Assembly: GCF_900120375.1 (NCBI RefSeq)
Contig: NZ_LT635480.1
Location: forward strand, 930,001 to 994,000
Source: Ndongobacter massiliensis
Lineage (GTDB): Bacteria > Bacillota > Clostridia > Tissierellales > Peptoniphilaceae
Length of the DNA stretch: 64,000 bases
Reading direction: 5' to 3'
Shown here: one piece after another, positions 50,206-58,197 of the stretch
How the letters are laid out: every line of letters begins with the position of its first letter
How positions within the stretch are numbered: the stretch's first letter is position 1
Made by a program: the position numbers and the translations under genes
The notes under the pieces: model-generated
What the model was told of the DNA's origin: nothing
What the model saw: the letters and a program-made list of their open reading frames with translations, nothing else
Databases searched by the model: none

Positions 50206-52979
50206 CGATTTCTGCTTTCTTTTTGCGCCTTTGACGCCGCCTGTCGCGGTTTTGCACTTTCCGACATCGCCGCACCCTTCCAATTCTTCGGCCGCTTACC
50301 GAAGAATTGCGCAAACGTTCGGGCTACTTTCCCGCCTCGCGTCTGCCGGCCATTTGTCGGTCGATTCCCTTTTTGTACCGTCTTTTGTCGATCCCCGCGC
50401 GCCGACTTCTCCGCCCGCGCGCGTTCTTCTTTGTGAAAAATATTGGTTTCGCCGCATTGTTCCGGGTGACCTGCTTCTCTTTGTGTCTCGGAATGATCCG
50501 GTTTTTGCATGGATCTTTCAAAGATACCCTGCTCGGACTTTTTTTCAGGCTCGCACTTCTTTTCAGGCTCGGACCTTTTTTTAGGCTCGCACTTCTTTTC
50601 GGGTTCGAACTTCTTTTCCGACGGCGACCCGTTTTCCGGCCACTGAATCTGAAAATCAATCTCGCGCATTTCCGGACTCGATTTTGTGATCAAAACGGAA
50701 TACTCTTCGCCATAACGGATTTTTCGCCCCGTGTTTTCTCCCTTGACGACAAATCTTTCCGAATCATACGAATAGTAATCATCCGTCATATCACGAAAAT
50801 GTGCCAAACCTTCAATACTGTTCGACAGCGTGAGAAAGACTCCAAAATTCGTCAGCGAACTGACCGTTGCCGGCCAGACCTCGCCCACGTGATTGGCCAT
50901 ATACTCCGCACACTTCATATCCACCACATCGCGCTCGGCATCCTCCGCCTGAATCTCTGTCTGGGATATGTGCTTACACGGTTCCTCCAGACGGGTTCCA
51001 ATGTCCTCTTTCAAAACTGGCTTCCCGTCCAAAAGCGCCTTGAGCAAGCGATGCGCCATTAAATCTGCATAACGCCGAATCGGCGACGTAAAGTGTGAAT
51101 AATGCGCCGCTGCCAAGCCAAAGTGGGCATGTGCGACCGGACGGTATGCCGCCTTTGCCATGCTTGTCAAGACGAGCATATTCAACACATGTTCCTCTTT
51201 CTTACCCGCCGCCTGTTCCAAAATGCGACGCAAATCAGCGGGCTGCGGCACGGGCGGAAGCGGATCATAATGGAAGGCATAGAGGGCCTGATTCAAACGT
51301 TCCACCTTTTCTTCGCTTGGGTTCTCGTGTACACGGTACACAAAAGGCAATTTCTTTTGATAAAAATGCGTACCGACGACCTCATTGTTCAAAATCATAA
51401 ACTCTTCAATAATGCGATTGGCGACGCGCCGCTCACTCCAGCCCACGCGCTTGGGCACTCCGTTTTCATCCAGTGAAATCATCGTCTCCGGCAAATCAAA
51501 ATCAAGCGTCCCACGTGCCCGGCGCTTTTCGGCAAGAATTTGAAATAATTCCTGCATCAAATTCAATTGTTTGCAGAGCTTTTTATCTTCCGAAAATACT
51601 TTGCCGTTTTCCAGATAATCAGAAACCTCGTCATAAACCAAACGATAATCGGATCGGATGACACTGCGGAAAAATCGATAATCGACCACTTCTCCCTTCT
51701 CATTGACCGTCATCTGCGTCGTCATCGTCAGGCGATCCACCCCCGGATTGAGCGAGCATATCCCGTTGGAGAGCTTTTCCGGCAACATCGGAATTACACG
51801 ATCCAACAAATAGACGGAATTTCCTCGTTCATAGGCATCGCGGTCCAACGCGGAGCCTTCCTTCACATAGTGTGAGACATCCGCAATGTGGACGTACAGG
51901 TTGTAGAACCTCCCCCGCTTTTCAATAGAAATTGCGTCATCAAAGTCTTTTGCGTCCGCGCCGTCCATTGTCACCGTATGCAGCTTGCGAAAATCGCGCC
52001 GACCGCGCATCGCGGCAACATCCACCGCATCCGGCATTACCTCTGCTTCCTGAAGCGCCGCGTCGCTGAATTCATACGGCAATTCAAACTTGCGCGCCAC
52101 CGACGTAATATCGACGCCTTTTTCATCCAACGCGCCGAGGACTTCCGTGATGCGCCCTTGGGGATTGCCATCATCCCGCGGATACTCGGTAATGCACACC
52201 ACCACTTTATCTTCATTTTTCGCCCCCGCCGCATCGCGTTCTTCAACCCGAATGTTGCGAAAATAATTTTTGGAATCCGGCACCACATAAGCCATGCGAT
52301 TCTGCCGATAAAATGTCCCGACAATGGGGCGTCCTTCGCGCTGAAGAACGCGCTGCACGCGCCCCTCCGGGTTCCAGTTGTGCTCTTTGTCACCCCGTTT
52401 TGTAATGCGGATCCGTACGCGATCGCCGTGCAGTGCACCGTTCAACTCCGAAGCGGGAATAAAAGCATCCGGCTCCTGCGGATCATCGGAAATAAAAAAA
52501 GCAAATCCGCGCGCATTGCCGCGAAGTACGCCTTCATTTTTTTTCGGCGCACTATCGGCACCGGACTGCTGGACCTTTGTTGATTCCTCGACGGTATCCA
52601 CCTCTTTTTTCGGCGCGTCCTTGGTCCCGGGATGCTGGGTCTTCGTTGATTTCTCGATAACACCCTCTTCTTTTTTTCGTCCGCCCTTGACATCGGACTG
52701 CTGTACCGTCGTTGATTCCTTGATGACGCTTTCTTGTTCTTTCGGCGTTCCCTTTACGCCATTTGCCTTACCTCTTTTACCAACATGCGCATCGGCGGCG
52801 CGCAAACGCCCCTTCTTCGTCGACCGAAGTTCCCCCTTTGCCAACATATCATCCAGCAATTCATAAAAAGCGAGTCGCGCTTCCTGTCGCAGTCCGAAAT
52901 GCTCCGCAATTTTCTTCGCGCGCATCGGGTGATAGGTATGACCTCGAAAATATTCCAATAAAAACTCGCGTAAATCCAT
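50202..52979 (-). CDS. rnr: ribonuclease R with low-complexity repeat insertions
   Basis: A 925-residue 3'-5' exonuclease that degrades structured RNA. Order: winged-helix start (about 1-60), a repeat linker (80-145), cold-shock domains (about 150-300), the RNB catalytic domain with DGADAKDFDDAISIEKRGRFYNLYVHIADVSHYVKEG, and an S1 domain (about 735-830). Residues 80-145 are three tandem 22-residue units (such as KKEEGVIEKSTKTQHPGTKD) and near the C-terminus are five 6-residue units like EKKCEP. Both make it longer than usual (about 700-800). Start ATG 52979 has GGAGAGGAACT upstream. Coupled to smpB, its partner in tmRNA-directed decay. Confidence 0.95.
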   Translation of the reverse strand: MDLREFLLEYFRGHTYHPMRAKKIAEHFGLRQEARLAFYELLDDMLAKGELRSTKKGRLRAADAHVGKRGKANGVKGTPKEQESVIKESTTVQQSDVKGGRKKEEGVIEKSTKTQHPGTKDAPKKEVDTVEESTKVQQSGADSAPKKNEGVLRGNARGFAFFISDDPQEPDAFIPASELNGALHGDRVRIRITKRGDKEHNWNPEGRVQRVLQREGRPIVGTFYRQNRMAYVVPDSKNYFRNIRVEERDAAGAKNEDKVVVCITEYPRDDGNPQGRITEVLGALDEKGVDITSVARKFELPYEFSDAALQEAEVMPDAVDVAAMRGRRDFRKLHTVTMDGADAKDFDDAISIEKRGRFYNLYVHIADVSHYVKEGSALDRDAYERGNSVYLLDRVIPMLPEKLSNGICSLNPGVDRLTMTTQMTVNEKGEVVDYRFFRSVIRSDYRLVYDEVSDYLENGKVFSEDKKLCKQLNLMQELFQILAEKRRARGTLDFDLPETMISLDENGVPKRVGWSERRVANRIIEEFMILNNEVVGTHFYQKKLPFVYRVHENPSEEKVERLNQALYAFHYDPLPPVPQPADLRRILEQAAGKKEEHVLNMLVLTSMAKAAYRPVAHAHFGLAAAHYSHFTSPIRRYADLMAHRLLKALLDGKPVLKEDIGTRLEEPCKHISQTEIQAEDAERDVVDMKCAEYMANHVGEVWPATVSSLTNFGVFLTLSNSIEGLAHFRDMTDDYYSYDSERFVVKGENTGRKIRYGEEYSVLITKSSPEMREIDFQIQWPENGSPSEKKFEPEKKCEPKKRSEPEKKCEPEKKSEQGIFERSMQKPDHSETQREAGHPEQCGETNIFHKEERARAEKSARGDRQKTVQKGNRPTNGRQTRGGKVARTFAQFFGKRPKNWKGAAMSESAKPRQAASKAQKESRNR

Positions 52980-53004
52980 AGTTCCTCTCCGTTTCAATAG
53001 AATA

Positions 53005-53026
53005 CCCCCGATCCGAAGACCGGGGG
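53005..53026 (-). terminator. weak hairpin between secG and rnr
   Basis: CCCCCG and CGGGGG flank a short loop, with further TCC/GGA-like pairing. On the minus strand the run after it (TATTCTATTG) is T-poor, so this is at most a partial terminator that allows rnr read-through. Confidence 0.35.
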
Positions 53027-53032
53027 CTATGC

Positions 53033-53263
53033 TCAGCGAATTGCTAAAATGGCAATCAGACTGATCATGAATACCAAGGAACAGATGATCGTAATCTTTT
53101 GTAACATACGATCCCTTGATTGATGTGCGGATTTACCAAACACATTGGTCTCTTGCCCATAGGCGGACCCTGCGCCCTGTGTCTTCGGTTCCATCGCCAG
53201 CGTGGCTACGATTATCAGCACGCTCACGATAACCAAGAGCACAACAAAAAATGTCTCCATCAT
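53033..53263 (-). CDS. secG: preprotein translocase subunit SecG
   Basis: A 76-residue protein with two membrane helices (about 5-24 and 56-75) joined by a cytoplasmic loop with the family's GAGSAYGQETNVFGKSAHQSRDRMLQK pattern. SecG assists SecYEG. It precedes rnr, a common order in Firmicutes, and has its own strong promoter. AAGGGGTGAA precedes the start (ATG 53263 or the next codon). Confidence 0.95.
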   Translation of the reverse strand: MMETFFVVLLVIVSVLIIVATLAMEPKTQGAGSAYGQETNVFGKSAHQSRDRMLQKITIICSLVFMISLIAILAIR

Positions 53264-53316
53264 TTCACCCCTTACCGCTCATTTACGCCCGCACCGATCC
53301 GCAGGCACTCTTGACG

Positions 53317-53345
53317 AGTATACCAAAAAAGTGCCCTTCGTTCAA
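53317..53345 (-). promoter_or_regulatory. sigma-A promoter of secG
   Basis: On the minus strand TTGAAC (53340-53345), a 17-base spacer and TATACT (53317-53322) form a promoter overlapping the comEA stop. The inverted repeat GGCACT (53304-53309) / AGTGCC (53330-53335) flanks the -10 box and may be an operator. Confidence 0.75.
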
Positions 53346-54094
53346 CGAATCTCGATATAATCACGCAATTTCGCGAATGTCTTCTCTCCGAACCCGGCGA
53401 TTTCCTTGAGTTCCTCAATACTTGAAAATGGCTTTTGCGAGCGATATGCAATGATATCCCTTGCCCGCTTTTCTCCCACGGATGGCAAGGTCATCAATTC
53501 TTCTAGCGTTGCCGTGTTCAAATCGATCTTCTGTCTGCTCTGCGTCGGATCCGCCTCCGCGGTATCGGGCCTTTGTATAATCGGTTCTGACGCACCTTCC
53601 CCGGGCGGCGTGTCCTCCTCTGCTTGCCCTTCCGCAGCGGTCTCTGTGCTCTTCTCGGGAACGACAATTTTCATTTCATCCGCCAATTTCATTGACAGAT
53701 TCAGCGCATCTGCATCGGCATCTTCGCAAAATCCACCGGCGTTTCGGATGGCATCATCAATACGTGCCCCCGGATGAAATGTGTACAGACCCGGTTCTTT
53801 TACGCGTCCCGCAACATGGACATACAGAAGTTCGGTTTCCACGCCGGTTGTGCGTTTCTCCTGCCGCCGATCTTCGGCGCTGCCACCGTCTCTTGGATCG
53901 GCATCGCTGCGTGCCTCTGCGCTTGAATCCGCGCGCAATGTGCCGCTTTGTTCGGAATTTGTCTCCCTTGCGAACGAATCTTCGGAAAACACATCCGATT
54001 TTTTCTTCGCGTCCCGGTACATTTTCAAGGAGCCCAGCGCAATAAAAAGCGCTGTGCCGACCAAAAGCCAGCGACGTTCTCGTTGTTTTTCCAT
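53342..54094 (-). CDS. comEA: ComEA-family DNA-binding protein
   Basis: A 250-residue protein with an N-terminal membrane helix (about 9-24), an acidic linker, an SLBB domain (about 87-148, VHVAGRVKEPGLYTFHPGARIDDAIRNAGG) and a C-terminal helix-hairpin-helix (about 185-250, KIDLNTATLEELMTLPSVGEKRARDIIAYR and FSSIEELKEIAGFGEKTFAKLR). ComEA binds double-stranded DNA at the cell surface during natural transformation. Start ATG 54094 (GCAAGGAGGAATGCT) is chosen. comEB, comEC and other uptake genes are not in this window. Confidence 0.9.
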   Translation of the reverse strand: MEKQRERRWLLVGTALFIALGSLKMYRDAKKKSDVFSEDSFARETNSEQSGTLRADSSAEARSDADPRDGGSAEDRRQEKRTTGVETELLYVHVAGRVKEPGLYTFHPGARIDDAIRNAGGFCEDADADALNLSMKLADEMKIVVPEKSTETAAEGQAEEDTPPGEGASEPIIQRPDTAEADPTQSRQKIDLNTATLEELMTLPSVGEKRARDIIAYRSQKPFSSIEELKEIAGFGEKTFAKLRDYIEIR

Positions 54095-54170
54095 AGCATT
54101 CCTCCTTGCCGCCCTGCACAAATGGCAATCCGATGCGGATTTTCTCCCCACACTCGCGGTATCGCTGTCC

Positions 54171-54530
54171 TTACTTCCAGAGGTCCTCCAGGGCGTAATA
54201 GGCGCGCTGTTCTGCTGTGAAAATATGCACGATCAATTCGTCGCAATCCAGTAAAATCCATTCCCCCTCGCGAAATCCTTCCGTACTGCGCACGGCATAG
54301 CCGGCTTCCGCCAATTTTTGTTCAATCGTGTCCGCAAGCGCCTGCGCATGATTTTTATTGCGTGCCGTAATCACCACAAACTGATCGCAGATGCCCGCCG
54401 ACGGGTCAATATCGATTGCGCGGATATTTCCACCCAATTTATCATCTGCCGCTTTTTCAATAATAGCGCGTTTACTTTTTTCCTCCGCCGTACCTCGCAC
54501 TGCCCTGTCATTGCTCCGTTGTTCGTTCAT
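54171..54530 (-). CDS. rsfS: ribosomal silencing factor RsfS
   Basis: A 119-residue protein that binds L14 on the 50S subunit and blocks subunit joining in starvation. Family blocks: IDIDPSAGICDQFVVITARNKNHAQALADTIEQKLAEAGYAVRSTEGFREGEWILLDCDELIVHIFTAEQRAYYALEDLW. Its N-terminus is slightly extended (about 25 charged residues). It overlaps the yqeK stop by 23 bases and follows nadD and yqeK, the usual order. Confidence 0.95.
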   Translation of the reverse strand: MNEQRSNDRAVRGTAEEKSKRAIIEKAADDKLGGNIRAIDIDPSAGICDQFVVITARNKNHAQALADTIEQKLAEAGYAVRSTEGFREGEWILLDCDELIVHIFTAEQRAYYALEDLWK

Positions 54531-55188
54531 TCCCGTTTTCGTACTCCTTTACTCCATTTTCCATCTTTTGTTCCTGCAACAAGGCATTGCGCGCTTGCAC
54601 GCCTTCAACGGCAATAATGCAGTGCGCTTTGAGCAAGTGCAACAACGTCCGGTCCATCGCTGCAAGAACCGCTGCATTCAACCCGTCAAATGCCATTTCC
54701 CGAAGTGCCTCCACGCCCGGAAAGTCGCGTCCGGGTTCTACCAGATCGGCATAGAACAGAATCTTTGCCAGATCATCCATGCCCACACAGCCGGTCGTAT
54801 GGGCGGCAATGGCGCGGCAGACGGATACTTCTTTCACACCGAAAATCCACCGCGCCGCCAAAGATCCGATTTTTGCGTGAAAAATCGGCGTCCGCTCGTA
54901 GGAAAGTCCGTCCAACTTGCCCATTTTTTCCAGCCGCTCATAGTACGCGCGTTCATTTTTTTTGGCACAATCGTGAAGAAACGCCGCCATGCGCGCTTGT
55001 TCTACATCCACGCCGTAGTAATCAGCAAGCGCCGCCGCCACTTTCACCACGCCCAGCACATGGCGATAGCGATGAGCGGATAAATCACGCTCTAATTGAT
55101 TTTTCCACCCGTTATAAGGTTTTTCCTGTAAAAAGGCCCGATCCTCTTCCCCAACAGGTTCAAAAAGTCGCTCGACATCTTCACACAT
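54508..55188 (-). CDS. yqeK: YqeK-family HD-domain hydrolase (diadenosine tetraphosphatase type)
   Basis: A 226-residue HD-domain protein. The metal residues lie in HRYRHVLGVVKVA and FLHDCAKK (the HD pair), then HAKIGSLAARWIFG, AIAAHTTGC and FYADLVEPGRDFPGV. Members of this family hydrolyse Ap4A symmetrically. A helical C-terminal tail (about 175-226) is longer than usual, with a Glu/Asn-rich end. ATG 55188 has AGGAAGAGGGAATCT. It overlaps nadD by 8 bases and rsfS by 23. Confidence 0.9.
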   Translation of the reverse strand: MCEDVERLFEPVGEEDRAFLQEKPYNGWKNQLERDLSAHRYRHVLGVVKVAAALADYYGVDVEQARMAAFLHDCAKKNERAYYERLEKMGKLDGLSYERTPIFHAKIGSLAARWIFGVKEVSVCRAIAAHTTGCVGMDDLAKILFYADLVEPGRDFPGVEALREMAFDGLNAAVLAAMDRTLLHLLKAHCIIAVEGVQARNALLQEQKMENGVKEYENGNERTTEQ

Positions 55189-55798
55189 AGATTCCCTCTT
55201 CCTGGATGTAGGAAAAAACGGCATCCGGCACCAGATAGCGCACACTTTTTCCCTGCCGCAGATCAGATCGAATCTCCGACGAGGAAATTTGCACCGGATA
55301 ACGCGTCAGCGCATGTACCGTAAAGCCCTGTGCGCGAAGCACCGCTATTTTTTCCTGCAAATTTCCCTTCGGTTTCTGCCCCGCCGGCTGCGGACGGCAA
55401 AGAACCACCGGCTCAACACACTGTAATAAATCTTGCCAACGATACCATGACTCAATTTCCAGCAAACTGTCCTCTCCCATGAGAAAAAACAGATGCTCAT
55501 CGGGATTCTCCGCTCGCAAGGTATGCATCGTTTCATAGGAATAGCTCGGCCGCTTCGATTCCACTTCCCGTAAATCCATGGAAAAATAAGGATTTGGTAC
55601 AATGGCGCGGCGCAACATCTCCACCCGCTGCGCCTTCGTTGCGCAAGGTCCCATTTTATGCGGCGGCTTTCCGTTCGGTAAAAATCGCACTTCATCCAGC
55701 GCAAAGTGAATGCGTGCCTGCTCTGCCGCAATGAGATGCCCCATGTGAATGGGATCAAAGGTTCCGCCGTAAATTCCAATCCGTCGCTGTTTCGCCAT
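55181..55798 (-). CDS. nadD: nicotinate-nucleotide adenylyltransferase
   Basis: A 205-residue NadD that makes deamido-NAD. GIYGGTFDPIHMGHL carries the nucleotide-binding HxGH motif, and PHKMGPCATKAQRVEML, FFLMGEDSLLEIESWYRWQDLL and ISSSEIRSDLRQGKSVRYLVP (ISSTxIR block) are family blocks. It lies in the yhbY-nadD-yqeK-rsfS order common in Firmicutes and begins 2 bases after yhbY. Confidence 0.96.
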   Translation of the reverse strand: MAKQRRIGIYGGTFDPIHMGHLIAAEQARIHFALDEVRFLPNGKPPHKMGPCATKAQRVEMLRRAIVPNPYFSMDLREVESKRPSYSYETMHTLRAENPDEHLFFLMGEDSLLEIESWYRWQDLLQCVEPVVLCRPQPAGQKPKGNLQEKIAVLRAQGFTVHALTRYPVQISSSEIRSDLRQGKSVRYLVPDAVFSYIQEEGIYV

Positions 55799-55800
55799 GG

Positions 55801-56091
55801 CTACTTTTCCAGTACAATCACAGGCGGATCTGCCGCGCGGTACAACACCAGCTTGGAGCCCAGCTGCGATACGAACTCCGCACCCGCCTTTTCACACAAT
55901 TCCTGCGCCAATTCTTTTGCCGTCCGATCGGCGGTATCGAGAACGGTAATCTTCACCAATTCATTTGCTGCCAGCTGCTCGTCAATTTGCCGAAACACTG
56001 TCTCCGTCAGCCCCTGCTTTCCGACAATCACCGTGGCGCGCAGCGGGTTTGCCAAGGCCTTTAAGGCACTTCTTTGTTTTCCTCGTAACAT
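55801..56091 (-). CDS. yhbY: CRS1/YhbY-family RNA-binding protein
   Basis: A 96-residue protein, the normal length of YhbY. MLRGKQRSALKALANPLRATVIVGKQGLTETVFRQIDEQLAANELVKITV covers the CRM domain with its GKxG loop; the end forms the second helix-strand unit. It binds pre-50S particles. ATG 56091 (CCGGAAAGGATTGCT) is chosen over the frame open from 56148. Confidence 0.94.
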   Translation of the reverse strand: MLRGKQRSALKALANPLRATVIVGKQGLTETVFRQIDEQLAANELVKITVLDTADRTAKELAQELCEKAGAEFVSQLGSKLVLYRAADPPVIVLEK

Positions 56092-56167
56092 AGCAATCCT
56101 TTCCGGAACGTTTTCAAAATCATCTTCCGTCCTTTCAAATTCTACCATAGTTTCAAAGCCGGTATGG

Positions 56168-56173
56168 TATACT
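56168..56173 (+). promoter_or_regulatory. extended -10 promoter of asnA
   Basis: TGGTATACT (extended -10) lies 21 bases before the asnA ATG, so the leader is very short. No good -35 box is seen. Confidence 0.5.
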
Positions 56174-56193
56174 TAAAAATTATGGAGGTGAAA

Positions 56194-57207
56194 ATGGAAT
56201 CCTACATCCCGGAAGGCTATCGATCCAATCCTGATTTGAAACGAACGCAACTTGCCATTAAATGTATCAAAGATACTTTTGAGCGCGCATTAGCCCAAAG
56301 ACTGAATCTGCTGCGCGTCTCCGCTCCGCTCTTCGTCGCAGCGGGCAGCGGCTTAAACGATGATTTAACGGGTTGGGAAAGCCCGGTGCGCTTTACCTAT
56401 CCCGAAAGCGAAGGCGTCTTCTCCACGGCTGAAATTGTACAATCGTTGGCGAAATGGAAGCGCTTCGCTCTGCGACAATATGATTTTGACATTGATACCG
56501 GTCTGTACACCGATATGGATGCCATTCGCCCCAATGAAATCCCAGATGCCACCCATTCCATTTATGTCGATCAATGGGACTGGGAAAAAGTCATTCGCGC
56601 CGAGGATCGCACAAAAGAATACCTGCGGGAAACCGTGCGGGAAATTTTTGCCGCACTGTGCGACCTTGCTTCCGTCCTTTCTCGACAATTCGGTGCCGGC
56701 GACGACTTGTTGCCGAAGGAGATTTCTTTCATCACCAGTCAAGCATTGGAAGATCGCTTTCCCGCATTTTCACCCCAAGAAAGAGAACGCGCGATCGCTC
56801 AAGAGAAAAAGCTGGTTTTTGTGGAAGAAATCGGCTATCCGCTGCATTCCGGAAAGCCGCATGACCTTCGCTCTCCGGATTACGACGATTGGCGTCTCAA
56901 CGGAGATCTGTTGGCATGGTCGCCCATTCTGGACGATGTGCTGGAACTCTCGAGTATGGGTATTCGCGTCAGTCCGCAAACATTGCGCGAGCAACTGTCC
57001 GCCTCCCATCACACAGAACGCAGTCATCTGCCCTACCACCAAACGCTGTTAGCCGGCGATCTGCCGCAGACGATCGGCGGAGGCATCGGGCAAAGCCGGC
57101 TTTGTATGTTCTTTTTACAAAAAACGCACATCGGTGAAGTGCAGGCGTCTCTTTGGCCTGCTGCAATGCGGCAGAATCTTGCTGCACGCGGCATTCACCT
57201 TTTATAG
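56194..57207 (+). CDS. asnA: aspartate-ammonia ligase (asparagine synthetase A)
   Basis: A 337-residue class II synthetase-like enzyme forming asparagine from aspartate, ammonia and ATP. Family blocks: LNLLRVSAPLFVAAGSGLNDDLTG, AEIVQSLAKWKRFAL, LYTDMDAIRPNE, HSIYVDQWDWEK, GDLLAWSPILDDVLELSSMGIRV and GGGIGQSRLCMFFLQKTHIGEVQ. Length matches AsnA. ATG 56194 has ATGGAGGTGAAA upstream. It is a lone gene between two minus-strand operons; its stop overlaps the stop of the convergent Tad-locus gene by 6 bases. Confidence 0.96.
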   Translation: MESYIPEGYRSNPDLKRTQLAIKCIKDTFERALAQRLNLLRVSAPLFVAAGSGLNDDLTGWESPVRFTYPESEGVFSTAEIVQSLAKWKRFALRQYDFDIDTGLYTDMDAIRPNEIPDATHSIYVDQWDWEKVIRAEDRTKEYLRETVREIFAALCDLASVLSRQFGAGDDLLPKEISFITSQALEDRFPAFSPQERERAIAQEKKLVFVEEIGYPLHSGKPHDLRSPDYDDWRLNGDLLAWSPILDDVLELSSMGIRVSPQTLREQLSASHHTERSHLPYHQTLLAGDLPQTIGGGIGQSRLCMFFLQKTHIGEVQASLWPAAMRQNLAARGIHLL

Positions 57208-58197
57208 GGCGGGCACGGCTTTTGTCCGCCCCTCCGGGTCGAGTGCCGGAATTCGGATACAATACCATTGATTCCCTTTCTTACCATATGCGACTCCCTT
57301 TTCGCTAAATTCTGTAACTTCTTCCCACTTTTCTGCGTTTATTCTCTCTTTGGGACCAAATAATTCCCACTTTGCATCGTTTTCTTGCCAATGCGGCTCT
57401 GCATACGAACCTGCGAGTTCTCCCGCTTCTTTTGGAATTTCCTCGCAAAAACCACGGAAATTTCCGCGCTCATCGAAATCCATCCAACGCTCCTCGCGCC
57501 TGCCCGCAAACCCTTCGCCTGTAATGACAATCGCGTCAAAAGACAGTTCGGGGCGAATTTTTTCGCCGGAAGCGGAAAAGATGCCGCATTCCTTTCCCTT
57601 TTGCCAGTCCAGCAACCCTTTGCCGCGCCAAGTGGAATGCACCGTCTCTTCCAGCGGCGTCACCTCGCATGCGGCGAGGAGCTCCTGTTGTAAGTTTTCC
57701 CATTCAGATTCATTCGGCGGGCTTTTGCCCGGCGGTTGGGATAATAGCAACTGATACGCGCAGCCGACGTGTCCGGTTTGAAAGAGCATACGCACGATTT
57801 TTTGCTGCACCTCCCAACACGCCGCTCGGTTTTGATACGTGCGCAATGTAGGAAGCAGTTGGCTGTAATGCCCATTTTCGAATTGCGCACGTAGGGTGAG
57901 CAAAAGCTCCTTTTCCGTTTTCGGTGTGAAACGCCGTGTGCGCATTTCCGCTTCACGATTCATGCGATACTGCAGAAGCATTTCGACCTCCCGGTAAACG
58001 CTGTTGCGTCGCATTTGCGCACGTCTTTCTTCTCGCATTTGCACGAAAGTGACGATGAAAAAGCAGAAAAGGAGCACCATCGGCAGCGCAAAGATGCCAA
58101 AGCGCGAAGAGTTTTTCCCGTCCACTTTCCCTGCATCTGTCGGTGAAAATGCTGAGATCTGCGCACGACGAGCAAAATGGTTGTTTGTACCGGTCAT
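57202..58197 (-). CDS. hypothetical membrane-anchored protein of the Tad locus
   Basis: A 331-residue protein with one membrane helix (about 36-53, GIFALPMVLLFCFFIVTFV), a basic stretch (EERRAQMRRNS) and an outside region without a known domain: a helical part (about 85-160), then a possible beta-rich end (about 190-331). It is the last gene of the Tad cluster and overlaps the upstream TadE-like gene as ATGA, so it probably has a pilus-related role, but I do not recognise it. Its stop overlaps that of asnA. Confidence 0.7.
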   Translation of the reverse strand: MTGTNNHFARRAQISAFSPTDAGKVDGKNSSRFGIFALPMVLLFCFFIVTFVQMREERRAQMRRNSVYREVEMLLQYRMNREAEMRTRRFTPKTEKELLLTLRAQFENGHYSQLLPTLRTYQNRAACWEVQQKIVRMLFQTGHVGCAYQLLLSQPPGKSPPNESEWENLQQELLAACEVTPLEETVHSTWRGKGLLDWQKGKECGIFSASGEKIRPELSFDAIVITGEGFAGRREERWMDFDERGNFRGFCEEIPKEAGELAGSYAEPHWQENDAKWELFGPKERINAEKWEEVTEFSEKGVAYGKKGNQWYCIRIPALDPEGRTKAVPAL

